Assembly: GCF_014697425.1 (NCBI RefSeq)
Contig: NZ_JACJRU010000010.1
Coordinates: forward strand, 1-64,000
Origin: Nostoc sp. FACHB-110
Lineage (GTDB): Bacteria > Cyanobacteriota > Cyanobacteriia > Cyanobacteriales > Nostocaceae
DNA length: 64,000 nt
Reading direction: 5' to 3'
Position 1 is the first letter of the stretch, and every line of letters begins with the position of its first letter. The translations under genes were made by a program, and so were the position numbers. The notes below the pieces were generated by a model. It made no database searches. It was not told the origin of the DNA and was given only the letters and a program-made list of their open reading frames with translations. Below, in pieces: positions 17,561-26,708 of this stretch.

Positions 17561-19324
17561 ATGAGTATGGGCTTCATCGGCGCACAACTAGATAAACGCT
17601 ACAAAATTCTTAAACTACTAGGTGAAGGTAACTTTGGTGAAACCTATCTCGCCAGAGATAACAAACGTCCTAGTCAGCCTCTATGTGTAGTCAAGCGGCT
17701 AAAGCCAAAGCATACCCATCCCCGCGTCCTGGAATTATTTGAGCAGGAAGCAGTAATTTTAGAGAAATTAGGCGAACATCCGCAAATTCCTCGGCTATTG
17801 GCACACCTGGCTATTGATAACGAGTTTTATATTATTCAAGATTATGTAGAAGGACACAACCTCAGAAAAGAAATTGTGCCAAAAAAACAAATGGCAGCAG
17901 CAGATGTGAGGCATTTATTACAAGACATTTTAGAGGTGTTAGTTTTTGTCCATGAAAATAATGTGATTCACCGTGATATCAAGCCAGAAAATGTGATGCG
18001 GCGTAAACAAGATGATAAGCTCGTCTTGATTGATTTTGGCTCGGTGAAAGAAATTGGCATTCTTTCAATTGATATTTATAAGATGATTCGTACCAGTGTT
18101 GTGGTTGGCACTCCTGGTTACATCCCCACGGAACAAGCTAAAGGTAAGCCTCGCCTGTCCAGTGATATTTATGCTTTGGGAATGATGGCTATTGAAGCTT
18201 TGACAGGAATTCCCCCCCATCTTTTACCAGAAGATCCCCAGTCGGGAGAGGTGCTTTGGCGAGATAGGGTGCAGGTGAGTGATGAGTTGGCTGATGTCTT
18301 AAACAAAATGATATGCGATCGCCACACTGCGCGCTACCCTTCCGCAACTGAAGCCCTACAAGCACTTACTAATCATCTAGCGGTGCTTTCATCGTCTGTT
18401 TTAGTCTCTTCTGTTCCATCTTCGCTACCAGAGTTTGAGTCTTTGCAGATGGATACAGTATTCTTACCTTTGGAAAAATTGCAGTTTGAAACCGCTACTA
18501 TTTCTGCCAAAAAATCCTTTGGTGTGACACATAACTATGACATCAACCGTATTCCTGGTTCTACTCAAGGCTTTACGGAAGATTTGGGTAATGACATGAC
18601 TTTAGTGATGGTATCTCTGCCTGGTGGACAATTTCTCATGGGTTCTCCAGAAGATGAATCAGAACGATTTGATTGCGAGAGTCCACAGCATCTTGTCACA
18701 ATTAAACCATTTTTTCTGGGTAAGTTTTTAGTTACTCAAGCACAATGGCAAGCCGTTGCTACACTTGCACCTATTAACCGGGAACTTGATCCTACACCAG
18801 CTAGTGTCAAAGGCAAAAATCGCCCCGTTGAGCAGATTTCCTGGGAGGATGCGGTGGAATTTTGTGCGCGGTTAGCTCAAAAAACCGGGCGAAATTATCG
18901 GCTACCCAGTGAAGCTGAGTGGGAATATGCTTGTCGTGCCAGAACTACTGGCCCTTTTTACTTTGGTGAAATGCTGACATCAAATTTGGCTAACTACAAT
19001 AATTCTCTCTACAGCACAGAACAAGGTAATCATTGGCAAACCAGTCAAGTAGGTAGTTTCCCGGCTAATGCCTTTGGATTATATGACATGCATGGCAATG
19101 TTTGGGAATGGTGCGGCGATCGCTGGCATGAAAATTATCAAGGCGCACCAAGCGATGGTCGTGTGTGGTTATCTGATGATGATGTGAAATCTCGGGTAAT
19201 TCGCGGCGGTTCTTGGAAAAATTCGTCTCGGCTATGTCGTTGTGCTTATCGGAGTTGGAATCCTCAAGATGGTCGGGGAAATCTTTTAGGTTTTCGTGTA
19301 GCCCTATCTTTTTCTCGCTTTTAA
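17561..19324 (+). CDS. Ser/Thr protein kinase fused to a formylglycine-generating-enzyme-like domain
   Basis: Residues about 10-285 form a complete Hanks-type kinase: Gly loop LGEGNFGETYLA, lysine K45 in VVKRLKP, catalytic loop IHRDIKPENV (D139), LIDFGSVKEI and activation segment VGTPGYIPTEQAKG. After a linker, residues about 345-587 are an FGE-sulfatase/SUMF1-like domain (VSLPGGQFLMGSPEDESE, FFLGKFLVTQAQWQAV, YRLPSEAEWEYACRA, GLYDMHGNVWEWCGD, RVIRGGSWKN, GFRVAL). This fusion is typical of filamentous cyanobacteria. The FGE-like part is probably a ligand- or protein-binding module rather than a sulfatase activator. No transmembrane helix is visible. Confidence 0.9.
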   Translation: MSMGFIGAQLDKRYKILKLLGEGNFGETYLARDNKRPSQPLCVVKRLKPKHTHPRVLELFEQEAVILEKLGEHPQIPRLLAHLAIDNEFYIIQDYVEGHNLRKEIVPKKQMAAADVRHLLQDILEVLVFVHENNVIHRDIKPENVMRRKQDDKLVLIDFGSVKEIGILSIDIYKMIRTSVVVGTPGYIPTEQAKGKPRLSSDIYALGMMAIEALTGIPPHLLPEDPQSGEVLWRDRVQVSDELADVLNKMICDRHTARYPSATEALQALTNHLAVLSSSVLVSSVPSSLPEFESLQMDTVFLPLEKLQFETATISAKKSFGVTHNYDINRIPGSTQGFTEDLGNDMTLVMVSLPGGQFLMGSPEDESERFDCESPQHLVTIKPFFLGKFLVTQAQWQAVATLAPINRELDPTPASVKGKNRPVEQISWEDAVEFCARLAQKTGRNYRLPSEAEWEYACRARTTGPFYFGEMLTSNLANYNNSLYSTEQGNHWQTSQVGSFPANAFGLYDMHGNVWEWCGDRWHENYQGAPSDGRVWLSDDDVKSRVIRGGSWKNSSRLCRCAYRSWNPQDGRGNLLGFRVALSFSRF

Positions 19325-19606
19325 AGCGTTTACAAAAATTCAAGCTTTAATTCATCAGTAATGACACGTAATGTCACGAAAAATATCAATCAATCATTGA
19401 TAAAAAAAGTACAATTCTCATAGAGAAATTGTAATGTATCATTAAACAGTCAAGTTGCTTGATGATATAGAACATTTTATCAAATATTTAATATTTTTAA
19501 TATATCTTAATTGACAAATTAAATATTTTTTGCATATTTACCGATAGGCTTTGACCTACAGACATTCGCCACGTCGCCGCCAAGCTTCTTAGGAGAGATT
19601 TGCTCA

Positions 19607-22588
19607 ATGACTCAGCCTTCTACCGACAAGCTCAGTAGAACTAGCTCCACTACTGAAACGAAAACACGCCCACAACCAGTAATTAATTTCGCTAGTAATG
19701 CGGAGATGCCCGAATCAAGCGGCAAAGTTTATTCTCGAAACCCAGAACCAAGACAGACACAATCGAGTTTGAAATCGAAGGTCATAGGTTGGGCGATCGC
19801 GCTGACAATATTACCAGTGATTAGTGTGGGAATAGCCAGCTATCTGGGCAGTTACTTGCTCACTCCGCCCACAAATCCAGCCAACAAACCCGAATCTTCA
19901 TATACAGAACAAACACTGCATAACTATCGCTCATCGCTGCTGTTCGGTACAGGAATTATAGCTGTAGTTGCAGGTGCGATCGCCACTTTTATTTCTAATC
20001 GCGCCACACGTCCAGTACTGTCTGCGGCTGAAACCTCTACAGTTTTAGTCAATCGGCTATGTCGGCGTGAAGAAATCGAAACTCAAGTTAATATTGCCGC
20101 CAAAGATGAATTAGTCGCTTTAAAAGCAAACATCAATTTGTTACACAATCATTTACCCGCCTTACTCTCAAAACAAGAAACAGAAGCCGAACGCTCTCAT
20201 ATTTTAGTTAACATCACTCGCCGGATGTGGGAAGCATTCTCAGAAGAAGATGTCCTGAGAACCACCGTTGAAGAAGTTCGCCAAGCTTTGAGGATAGACC
20301 GAATTGTCGTCTTTCGCTTTGACTCTGCTTGGGGTGGTACATTTATTGAAGAAGCCGCCGCCCCAGGTTTGCCTAAAATACTTTGGGCTACCGTCTCCGA
20401 TCCCTGCTTTCAAGAAAAATATATTGAACAGTATCGCCAAGGGCGCGTTCGTGCAATTAGTAACATTTATCAAGCTAACCTGACCGATTGTCATATCGGC
20501 TTATTAGAACGATTTGCCGTTAAAGCTAATTTAATTGCGCCTATACTCAAAGAAAATCAACTGTTCGGTTTACTCATTGGACATCAATGTTCAGCCCCTC
20601 GAGAGTGGCAACAGTATGAAATTGATTTATTTGCTCAAATTGGCATTCAACTAGGCTTTGCCCTCGATCATGCCAGACTTGTAGAACAAATAGACATCAA
20701 AGCCGACCAAGCTCATGTAGTCATCAATATTACCAGACGAATTCGGCAATCTTTGAACGAAGAAGATGTCTTAAAAAATACCGTCGATGAAATTCGTAAA
20801 GCCTTGAGTGCCGACCGGGTAATGGTTTATGGTTTTGATGCTGACTGGTACGGCACAGTGATAGCCGAAGCAGTAGTTCCGGGTTTTCCTAAGGCTTTGC
20901 GTGCCAACATCAAAGACCCGTGTTTTGTCGAAGGCTATGTTGAGCAATACCGAGCAGGGCGAGTGCAAGCCATCAATGACATTTACAATGCAGGTTTGAG
21001 TGCTTGTCATATTAGCCAACTCGAACCATTTGCCGTCAAAGCCAATTTAGTAGCACCCATTCTCAAAGATGAGCAATTGTTTGGCTTATTAATTGTGCAT
21101 CAATGTGCTGCACCGCGAGATTGGCAAAAGACAGAAATTGATTTAGTCGCTCAGTTAGCTATGCAAGTAGGATTTGCTCTCGACCATGCCAGACTCTTGC
21201 AACGCATTGACGCTGAAGGGATACGCACTCAATTACTGGTAGATATCACAAGAAGAATCCGCGAATCTTTAAATGAAGCAGATGTATTGAAAAATACCGT
21301 CGATGAAATTCGTAAAGCCCTGAGTGCTGACCGGGTAATGGTTTATGGTTTTGATGCTGACTGGTATGGTACAGTCATAGCCGAAGCAGTGGTTCCTGGT
21401 TTCCCCAAAGCTTTGCGCGCCAAAATTAAAGACCCGTGCTTTGTGGAAGGTTATGTAGAACAATACCGAGCAGGTCGGGTGCAGGCAACCAATGACATTT
21501 ATCATGCAGGTTTGAGTGCTTGTCACCTTAGCCAACTCGAACCGTTTGCGGTGAAAGCCAATTTAGTTGCACCCATTCTTAAAGATGAGCAATTGTTTGG
21601 TTTATTGATTGTCCATCAATGTGCTGCACCGCGAGAGTGGCAAAAGACAGAAATTGATTTGGTGACTCAATTAGCTATGCAGGTGGGATTTGCCCTTGAC
21701 CATGCACGGCTGTTAGACCAAGTAGAACAAGCTTATGAAGCGGTAGAATCTGCTTTTCAAAAGCAGTATCAACGAAAAACAGCCTTGCAATCCCAAGCTG
21801 CAGAATTACTCAAAGATAGCGAAGTTGTGGTCGAAACACTTTCGCATCACGCACTGAGCCAAATTAATGCGGTTACAGATACTTATGAGCAAATTCAATC
21901 ATTAGTTAATTTAGCGCAGGAACTACTTGCTTGCATTCAAGAACTAGAAAGCCAAGAACAGCAGATTTACCAAAAAGTAGAAACTGGCCAGCAGGAAGTC
22001 AATCACGTTGTAGAGAATATTTCGACGATTCGTTCGACAGTTGTGGAAGCTACCAGCAGGTTACAACATGTTGAGCAGCCATCTCAGACACTCTTAGATA
22101 AGATGAATCAGATTGCTGAAATGGCCACACAAATAAAACGCCATGCGATGAAGGTTGTGTTTGAATCAGTGCGAAATGAAGCAGGGCCAGAATTAAGTAC
22201 TACTGTGGAGAATATTCTTTCTTTAGCACAGCAATTAGATGCTGATGTGGCGGGGATTAAATCTGTAATTACCCAAACGCAGATTGCAAATCATGAAGTG
22301 ACGGCGTTGATGGAAATTGGACAAAAACAAGCGATCGCTGCAATGCTTGAAGTGAAACAAACTCAACAAAAACTCGGACAAATCACAGCCGTTAGTCATC
22401 AAGTACATGAATTAATCGGGGAATTAACCCAAGTAGCTACCAACCAAGCAGAAATTTCTAGCACGGTTAGCCGATTTATTTTAGAAATTGCCACTAACTC
22501 TCACCAGACAAATGAACAAGCCGCAAAAGTGGCAAAATCTTTGGCTAACTTAAATGCGATCGCGCAAAATCAACCTGATAGTCAGTGA
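19607..22588 (+). CDS. Membrane receptor with three tandem DXCF-type cyanobacteriochrome GAF domains and a degenerate MCP-like tail
   Basis: Two transmembrane helices (about 58-86 and 110-131) are followed by a HAMP-like linker and three GAF domains (about 205-358, 373-530 and 543-702). Each GAF has DPCF (C267, C439, C611) and a canonical bilin-type CH (C295, C467, C639). The spacing is 28 residues every time, as I recall for the TePixJ cysteine pair. Flanking residues (EQYRxGRVxA, IYxAGLxxCHxxxLxxFAVKANLVAPI) fit bilin-binding cyanobacteriochromes. The last 290 residues are coiled coil, with a stretch resembling a methyl-accepting signalling hairpin but lacking its canonical tip. It is likely a violet/blue-to-green or similar photoreceptor for phototaxis-like output; ordinary GAF function cannot be excluded. 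Confidence 0.82.
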   Translation: MTQPSTDKLSRTSSTTETKTRPQPVINFASNAEMPESSGKVYSRNPEPRQTQSSLKSKVIGWAIALTILPVISVGIASYLGSYLLTPPTNPANKPESSYTEQTLHNYRSSLLFGTGIIAVVAGAIATFISNRATRPVLSAAETSTVLVNRLCRREEIETQVNIAAKDELVALKANINLLHNHLPALLSKQETEAERSHILVNITRRMWEAFSEEDVLRTTVEEVRQALRIDRIVVFRFDSAWGGTFIEEAAAPGLPKILWATVSDPCFQEKYIEQYRQGRVRAISNIYQANLTDCHIGLLERFAVKANLIAPILKENQLFGLLIGHQCSAPREWQQYEIDLFAQIGIQLGFALDHARLVEQIDIKADQAHVVINITRRIRQSLNEEDVLKNTVDEIRKALSADRVMVYGFDADWYGTVIAEAVVPGFPKALRANIKDPCFVEGYVEQYRAGRVQAINDIYNAGLSACHISQLEPFAVKANLVAPILKDEQLFGLLIVHQCAAPRDWQKTEIDLVAQLAMQVGFALDHARLLQRIDAEGIRTQLLVDITRRIRESLNEADVLKNTVDEIRKALSADRVMVYGFDADWYGTVIAEAVVPGFPKALRAKIKDPCFVEGYVEQYRAGRVQATNDIYHAGLSACHLSQLEPFAVKANLVAPILKDEQLFGLLIVHQCAAPREWQKTEIDLVTQLAMQVGFALDHARLLDQVEQAYEAVESAFQKQYQRKTALQSQAAELLKDSEVVVETLSHHALSQINAVTDTYEQIQSLVNLAQELLACIQELESQEQQIYQKVETGQQEVNHVVENISTIRSTVVEATSRLQHVEQPSQTLLDKMNQIAEMATQIKRHAMKVVFESVRNEAGPELSTTVENILSLAQQLDADVAGIKSVITQTQIANHEVTALMEIGQKQAIAAMLEVKQTQQKLGQITAVSHQVHELIGELTQVATNQAEISSTVSRFILEIATNSHQTNEQAAKVAKSLANLNAIAQNQPDSQ

Positions 22589-22712
22589 TCAGTGGACAAT
22601 TAACAATGAACAGTGGACAGTTGTCAATTATCAACTCTCAACTGTTCATTAGTTTCTCATCTTCTCACTTCTAGAGAGAGGTAACTGTTAACTGTCAACT
22701 GTCAACTGATAA
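22589..22712. repeat. STRR-type heptamer repeats forming a hairpin between convergent genes
   Basis: Degenerate seven-base units (variants of TCAACTG / CAGTGGA) fill the gap. GAACAGTGGACAGTTG (22608-22623) pairs with CAACTCTCAACTGTTC (22632-22647) with two mismatches in 16. It may serve as a bidirectional terminator. Confidence 0.6.
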
Positions 22713-23555
22713 CTACAGGCTAGGCGGTAAAATCACGTTATCGATCGCATGGATCACACCATTACTGCCTTGAATGTCTGCTTGAGTGACTTTGCCATCG
22801 TTAACTGCTACACCATTGGCATCAATTTTTACTGAGATGGGATCACCTTGCAAGCTTTTAACTTCACCAGATTTTAAATCGCTGGATAATACTTTTCCAG
22901 GCACAACATGGTAAGTTAATATCTTGATCAAAACTTCTTTATTTTCGGGCTTTAATAAATCTCGTAAAGCCTCTTTGGGCAATTTTTCAAAGGCGGCATC
23001 AGTAGGAGCAAAAATTGTAAAAGGCCCTGCACCTTGTAAGGTTTCTGTTAATCCCGCAGCTTTTAAGGCCTGAGTCAGTATTGTAAAAGAACTATTAGAT
23101 TCTGCCAAGGCAATAACAGTCTTGTTGCTATTGCTGCTTGTGCCACTAGTTGGTGGTTTTGCAGGTGTTTCGATACTGGGAGGAGTTGATGGTAAGGGTG
23201 GTGGGGTAGGAACAGAAGGTACAGTTTCGCTGGGTGTCGTTTGACTACCGCGTCTGTAAGGAGCTTCGTTAAAAATACTTGGGCGAGGATTGAGGCTTCG
23301 GTTTGCAGGTTTTTGAGCTACTAAATTTCTGTTAGCGGTGTTATCTTTTTCTGTAGCGATCGCGTCTGCAACTGGTGTATAGCTAGTATTGGACTGAATG
23401 CGTTGACTCCGGTTATATGGAGCTTCTTGAAAAATACTTGGGTTCGGATTTAGTACTTCTTTGGCTTGGGATGGTAAAGTCGCCAACAAACTTATCCCGG
23501 CTAGTCCAGCTATTCCCGCACAACTAGACAATAATTTGCTATAATTCCCCTTCAT
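22713..23555 (-). CDS. Secreted fasciclin-domain protein
   Basis: Starts with a signal peptide (MKGNYSKLLSSCAGIAGLAG, then LLATLPSQAKE). Next come two copies of a short motif, LNPNPSIFQEAPYNR and LNPRPSIFNEAPYRR, separated by a low-complexity stretch; then a Pro/Thr/Ser-rich linker; then one fasciclin (FAS1) domain (FTIFAPTDAAFEKLP, LTYHVVPGKVLSSDL, NGVIHAIDNVILPPSL). FAS1 domains mediate adhesion at cell surfaces. I start at the ATG; an in-frame GTG eight codons upstream is possible. The C-terminal domain resembles that of the SLH-fasciclin protein near the window's end. Confidence 0.9.
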   Translation of the reverse strand: MKGNYSKLLSSCAGIAGLAGISLLATLPSQAKEVLNPNPSIFQEAPYNRSQRIQSNTSYTPVADAIATEKDNTANRNLVAQKPANRSLNPRPSIFNEAPYRRGSQTTPSETVPSVPTPPPLPSTPPSIETPAKPPTSGTSSNSNKTVIALAESNSSFTILTQALKAAGLTETLQGAGPFTIFAPTDAAFEKLPKEALRDLLKPENKEVLIKILTYHVVPGKVLSSDLKSGEVKSLQGDPISVKIDANGVAVNDGKVTQADIQGSNGVIHAIDNVILPPSL

Positions 23556-24067
23556 AAATTTTTTGTTGTGATTTGACACAGTTTACATAAAGACTTATAA
23601 CATTTCGCAACACACAAAATCTCACCAAAGAAGTAATATTTTTTAGCTAAAATCCCAGGTATAGGTAACTTTAAATTACTCAGCATTTTTCATACAAATC
23701 TATTTTGAATTGGCTAAAGTTGATTTTGAGGTTTAGTTAGGGCTTGCTGTTAGGTAAATTTTATCCTGCTTGATTGAGGAGCAAAACTTTGTCGAAAAAT
23801 TTTGAGTTGATTTATCTAGCTGTTTTTATATAGTAGTTTTATTTTATTTATCAACTTACTCACCAAAGCATAGGCCAATGAGTCAGTTAGCAGAATTGCC
23901 CAAATTATTTGCTCATCAGTAGTCAGCACTTTAATCAAACATTCAGCAGATAAATTAGTTTGATTAATAGAGAATTTTTCCTGAAAAAACCATTTTTATT
24001 TTGGCAAAAATTATTTAAGTACGTATACAATAAGAGAGTTTGTTACCTAGTGGTTCAGGTAGAGAAG
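23556..24067. other. Divergent promoter region, fasciclin / GST genes
   Basis: About 510 AT-rich bases between divergently transcribed genes. An open frame runs into the GST gene from upstream but lacks a ribosome site. No other structure was recognised. Confidence 0.4.
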
Positions 24068-24859
24068 ATGTTAGAATTATATCAATGGGAACTGTCGCAA
24101 TACTCCGAGAAAGTCCGGCTGATTCTAGACTATAAAGGTCTAGATTACCGCAAAATAGAAGTCACACCCGGTATCGGACAGATAGAATTATTTCGGCTCA
24201 CAGGTCAAAGACAAGTGCCAGTTTTAAAGGATGGTAATAAATATATTGCTGATTCTACAGAAATAGCTAAGTATTTAGACTCTAAATATCCCGATCGCCC
24301 CCTGATACCGCAAGATCCAAAGCAAAAAGCTTTAACCTTATTAATTGAAGAATGGGCAGATGAATCAATTGGGATTAAAGGCAGAAAAGCACTTTTTTCA
24401 GCTATTAGCCAAAGTCAAGATTTTCGCAAATCTCTGTTACCAACATCTACACCAGACATATTTAGAAATTTAGTCGAAGGAGTCCCCAGCGATATTTTAA
24501 CAGTGTTGGGTTTGGGTGTAGGATATAGCCCTGATGTAATTAGAGCCGCAATAACTGATTTAAAACAAGACCTAGAAGCATTAACTTTATTATTGGCAGA
24601 TAGTCCTTATCTGACGGGTGATGAACCCACATTAGCAGATTTAGCCGTGGCTGGGTTATCTATATTATTGAAATTCCCTGATGGCCCTTATCTAGATTTA
24701 CCTATCAATCTCAGAGGTAAAGGTGTACCCGCCCTAGCAGAAAATCCCGATTATCAATTATTCTTTGAGTGGCGCGATCGCCTCTATACTCAATTTCGTA
24801 AACCTCTAATTAGTACATCTCCATCTAGTACAGCCCCAACTTCGATTCAGATTGATTAA
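24068..24859 (+). CDS. Glutathione S-transferase family protein
   Basis: The N-terminal thioredoxin-like domain (LELYQWELSQYSEKVRLILDYKGL, then GQRQVPVLKDG and DSTEIAKYLDSKYP) is followed by an all-helical GST C-terminal domain (YLTGDEPTLADLAVAGL). The product is 263 residues from this ATG, which has AGGTAGAGAAG upstream; a longer frame begins 36 codons earlier without support. The substrate is unknown. It probably takes part in glutathione-dependent detoxification or stress responses in the cytoplasm. Confidence 0.88.
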   Translation: MLELYQWELSQYSEKVRLILDYKGLDYRKIEVTPGIGQIELFRLTGQRQVPVLKDGNKYIADSTEIAKYLDSKYPDRPLIPQDPKQKALTLLIEEWADESIGIKGRKALFSAISQSQDFRKSLLPTSTPDIFRNLVEGVPSDILTVLGLGVGYSPDVIRAAITDLKQDLEALTLLLADSPYLTGDEPTLADLAVAGLSILLKFPDGPYLDLPINLRGKGVPALAENPDYQLFFEWRDRLYTQFRKPLISTSPSSTAPTSIQID

Positions 24860-24985
24860 TTCTAAGTGCTAAGTGCTGAGTAAAAGAAATAGAGGATGTG
24901 GTGGCGAGGAGAAGAATAAATGACAAATGACCATTGACTTTTGACTCTTGACCATTGACCATTAACCAATGACAAATGACAAATT
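24860..24985. repeat. STRR heptamer repeats running into the herA start
   Basis: Degenerate heptamers of two kinds (AAGTGCT, and TGACAAA/TGACCAT) follow one another. The last units contain the herA ATG and its first codons, so the gene's N-terminus is partly made of repeat. Confidence 0.7.
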
Positions 24986-26708
24986 GGTAAAACCATTAGG
25001 TTCGGTAATCCAAGGCTCACTAACTGGCGGATTAGAAGTAAGGCTACACCCAGATGTTTCTGTGGAAGATATGCGGGTGGGGAAATTTTTAGTTGTCCAA
25101 GGGATGCGATCGCGGTTTTTCTGTATGCTGACAGATGTATCCCTAGGAACAGCTAACGCCCGGATTATTGCTAATCCGCCAAGTTGGGAAGACACTTTTT
25201 TACGAGATGTCTTAGCCGGAAGCGGTACTTATGGAACCATCGCCTTAGCGCCGATGTTGATGTTTACCCCCGAATCTAATGAGTCTTTTTCTTCGGCTAA
25301 CGGCAAATCTGTAAATCCTTTTGTCCCATCAACTACGGGTTTGGCTTCATTTCAACCCCAAACTAGTACGACGATGGAATTGCTACCAGTCAAAACTATT
25401 CCCAGTCACTTTAGTCAAGTTTTTGATGCGAGTGAAGAAGACTTTCGCCGCGTCTTTGGTTGGGAAGATGACATCCACCGCAAGAATTTTGCCATTGGGA
25501 AACCATTAGATATGGATGTACCTGTGTGCATCGATTTAAATCGCTTTGTCGAGCGTAGCAATGGCGTTTTTGGTAAATCTGGTACAGGTAAATCCTTTCT
25601 CACCCGCTTGGTATTAGCTGGTGTCATCCGTAAAAATGCAGCAGTAAACTTAATTTTTGATATGCACTCAGAATACGGTTGGGAAGCCGTAGCTGAAGGC
25701 AAAAATGTAAACACAGTTAAAGGTTTAAAGCAATTATTTCCCGGTAAAGTAGAAGTTTACACCCTTGATCCTGAATCTACTAAACGGCGGGGTGTGCGTG
25801 ATTCACAAGAACTATATCTAAGTTACGAACAAATCGAAGTTGAAGATATTAAATTATGTAGCCGTGATTTGGGACTGTCAGAAGCAGCATTAGACAATGC
25901 CAATATTCTTTACAGCGAATTTAACAAATCTTGGATTGTGCAATTGCTGAACATGACAAATGAAGAAATCGAGATGTTTTGTGAGGAGAAGCGAGGACAC
26001 AAAGGCTCGATTATGGCATTGCAGCGTAAATTATTACGCTTAGACGGATTAAAGTATATGCGGGCGGTGTGTCCCCAGAACTATATTAATAAAATCTTAC
26101 AATCTCTGGAAGCCGGCAAGAATGTAGTGGTAGAATTTGGTTCCCAGTCAAATATGCTCTCTTATATGTTGGTGACAAACATGATCACCAGACGTATCCA
26201 CGAGCATTATGTCAAAAAAGCTGATAAGTTCTTGCAAAGCAAAAACCCTAACGATCGCCCGACACCTTTGATGATCACAATTGAAGAGGCGCATCGTTTT
26301 CTTGACCCGGCAATAGTTCAAAGCACGATATTTGGGACAATCGCCCGCGAACTTAGGAAATATTTCGTAACGTTGTTAGTGGTTGATCAACGACCCTCGG
26401 GGATAGATAATGAAGTTATGTCCCAGATTGGTACTCGGATCACAGCTTTACTCAACGACGAAAAAGATATTGATGCAATTTTTACGGGTGTATCTGGTGC
26501 AGGCGGATTGCGATCGGTGTTAGCTAAGTTAGATTCCAAACAACAAGCCTTGATTTTGGGTCATGCCGTTCCTATGCCAGTAGTTGTACGTACTCGTCCT
26601 TATGATGCAACCTTCTATGCAGAAATTGGCGATCCAGCTTGGGAAGAAAAGCCAGACGAAGAAGTATTCGCCGCAGCGGAACTAGCTAAAGCCGACTTGG
26701 GGTTTTAA
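24969..26708 (+). CDS. herA: HerA-type hexameric ATPase (DUF87)
   Basis: A FtsK/HerA-superfamily motor. The N-terminal ~150 residues form a HAS-barrel-type region. The ATPase core has Walker A GKSGTGKS (about 202-209), the DMHSEYGW motif typical of HerA/DUF87, Walker B LMITIEEAHRF (about 435), and arginine-finger-like motifs near VVDQRPSGI. Such proteins translocate DNA, often with the NurA nuclease in repair, or in anti-phage pairs. No NurA or SIR2 partner is adjacent here. A separate HAS-barrel gene exists about 30 kb away. The start codon overlaps heptamer repeats; no better start is visible downstream. Confidence 0.85.
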   Translation: MTNDKLVKPLGSVIQGSLTGGLEVRLHPDVSVEDMRVGKFLVVQGMRSRFFCMLTDVSLGTANARIIANPPSWEDTFLRDVLAGSGTYGTIALAPMLMFTPESNESFSSANGKSVNPFVPSTTGLASFQPQTSTTMELLPVKTIPSHFSQVFDASEEDFRRVFGWEDDIHRKNFAIGKPLDMDVPVCIDLNRFVERSNGVFGKSGTGKSFLTRLVLAGVIRKNAAVNLIFDMHSEYGWEAVAEGKNVNTVKGLKQLFPGKVEVYTLDPESTKRRGVRDSQELYLSYEQIEVEDIKLCSRDLGLSEAALDNANILYSEFNKSWIVQLLNMTNEEIEMFCEEKRGHKGSIMALQRKLLRLDGLKYMRAVCPQNYINKILQSLEAGKNVVVEFGSQSNMLSYMLVTNMITRRIHEHYVKKADKFLQSKNPNDRPTPLMITIEEAHRFLDPAIVQSTIFGTIARELRKYFVTLLVVDQRPSGIDNEVMSQIGTRITALLNDEKDIDAIFTGVSGAGGLRSVLAKLDSKQQALILGHAVPMPVVVRTRPYDATFYAEIGDPAWEEKPDEEVFAAAELAKADLGF

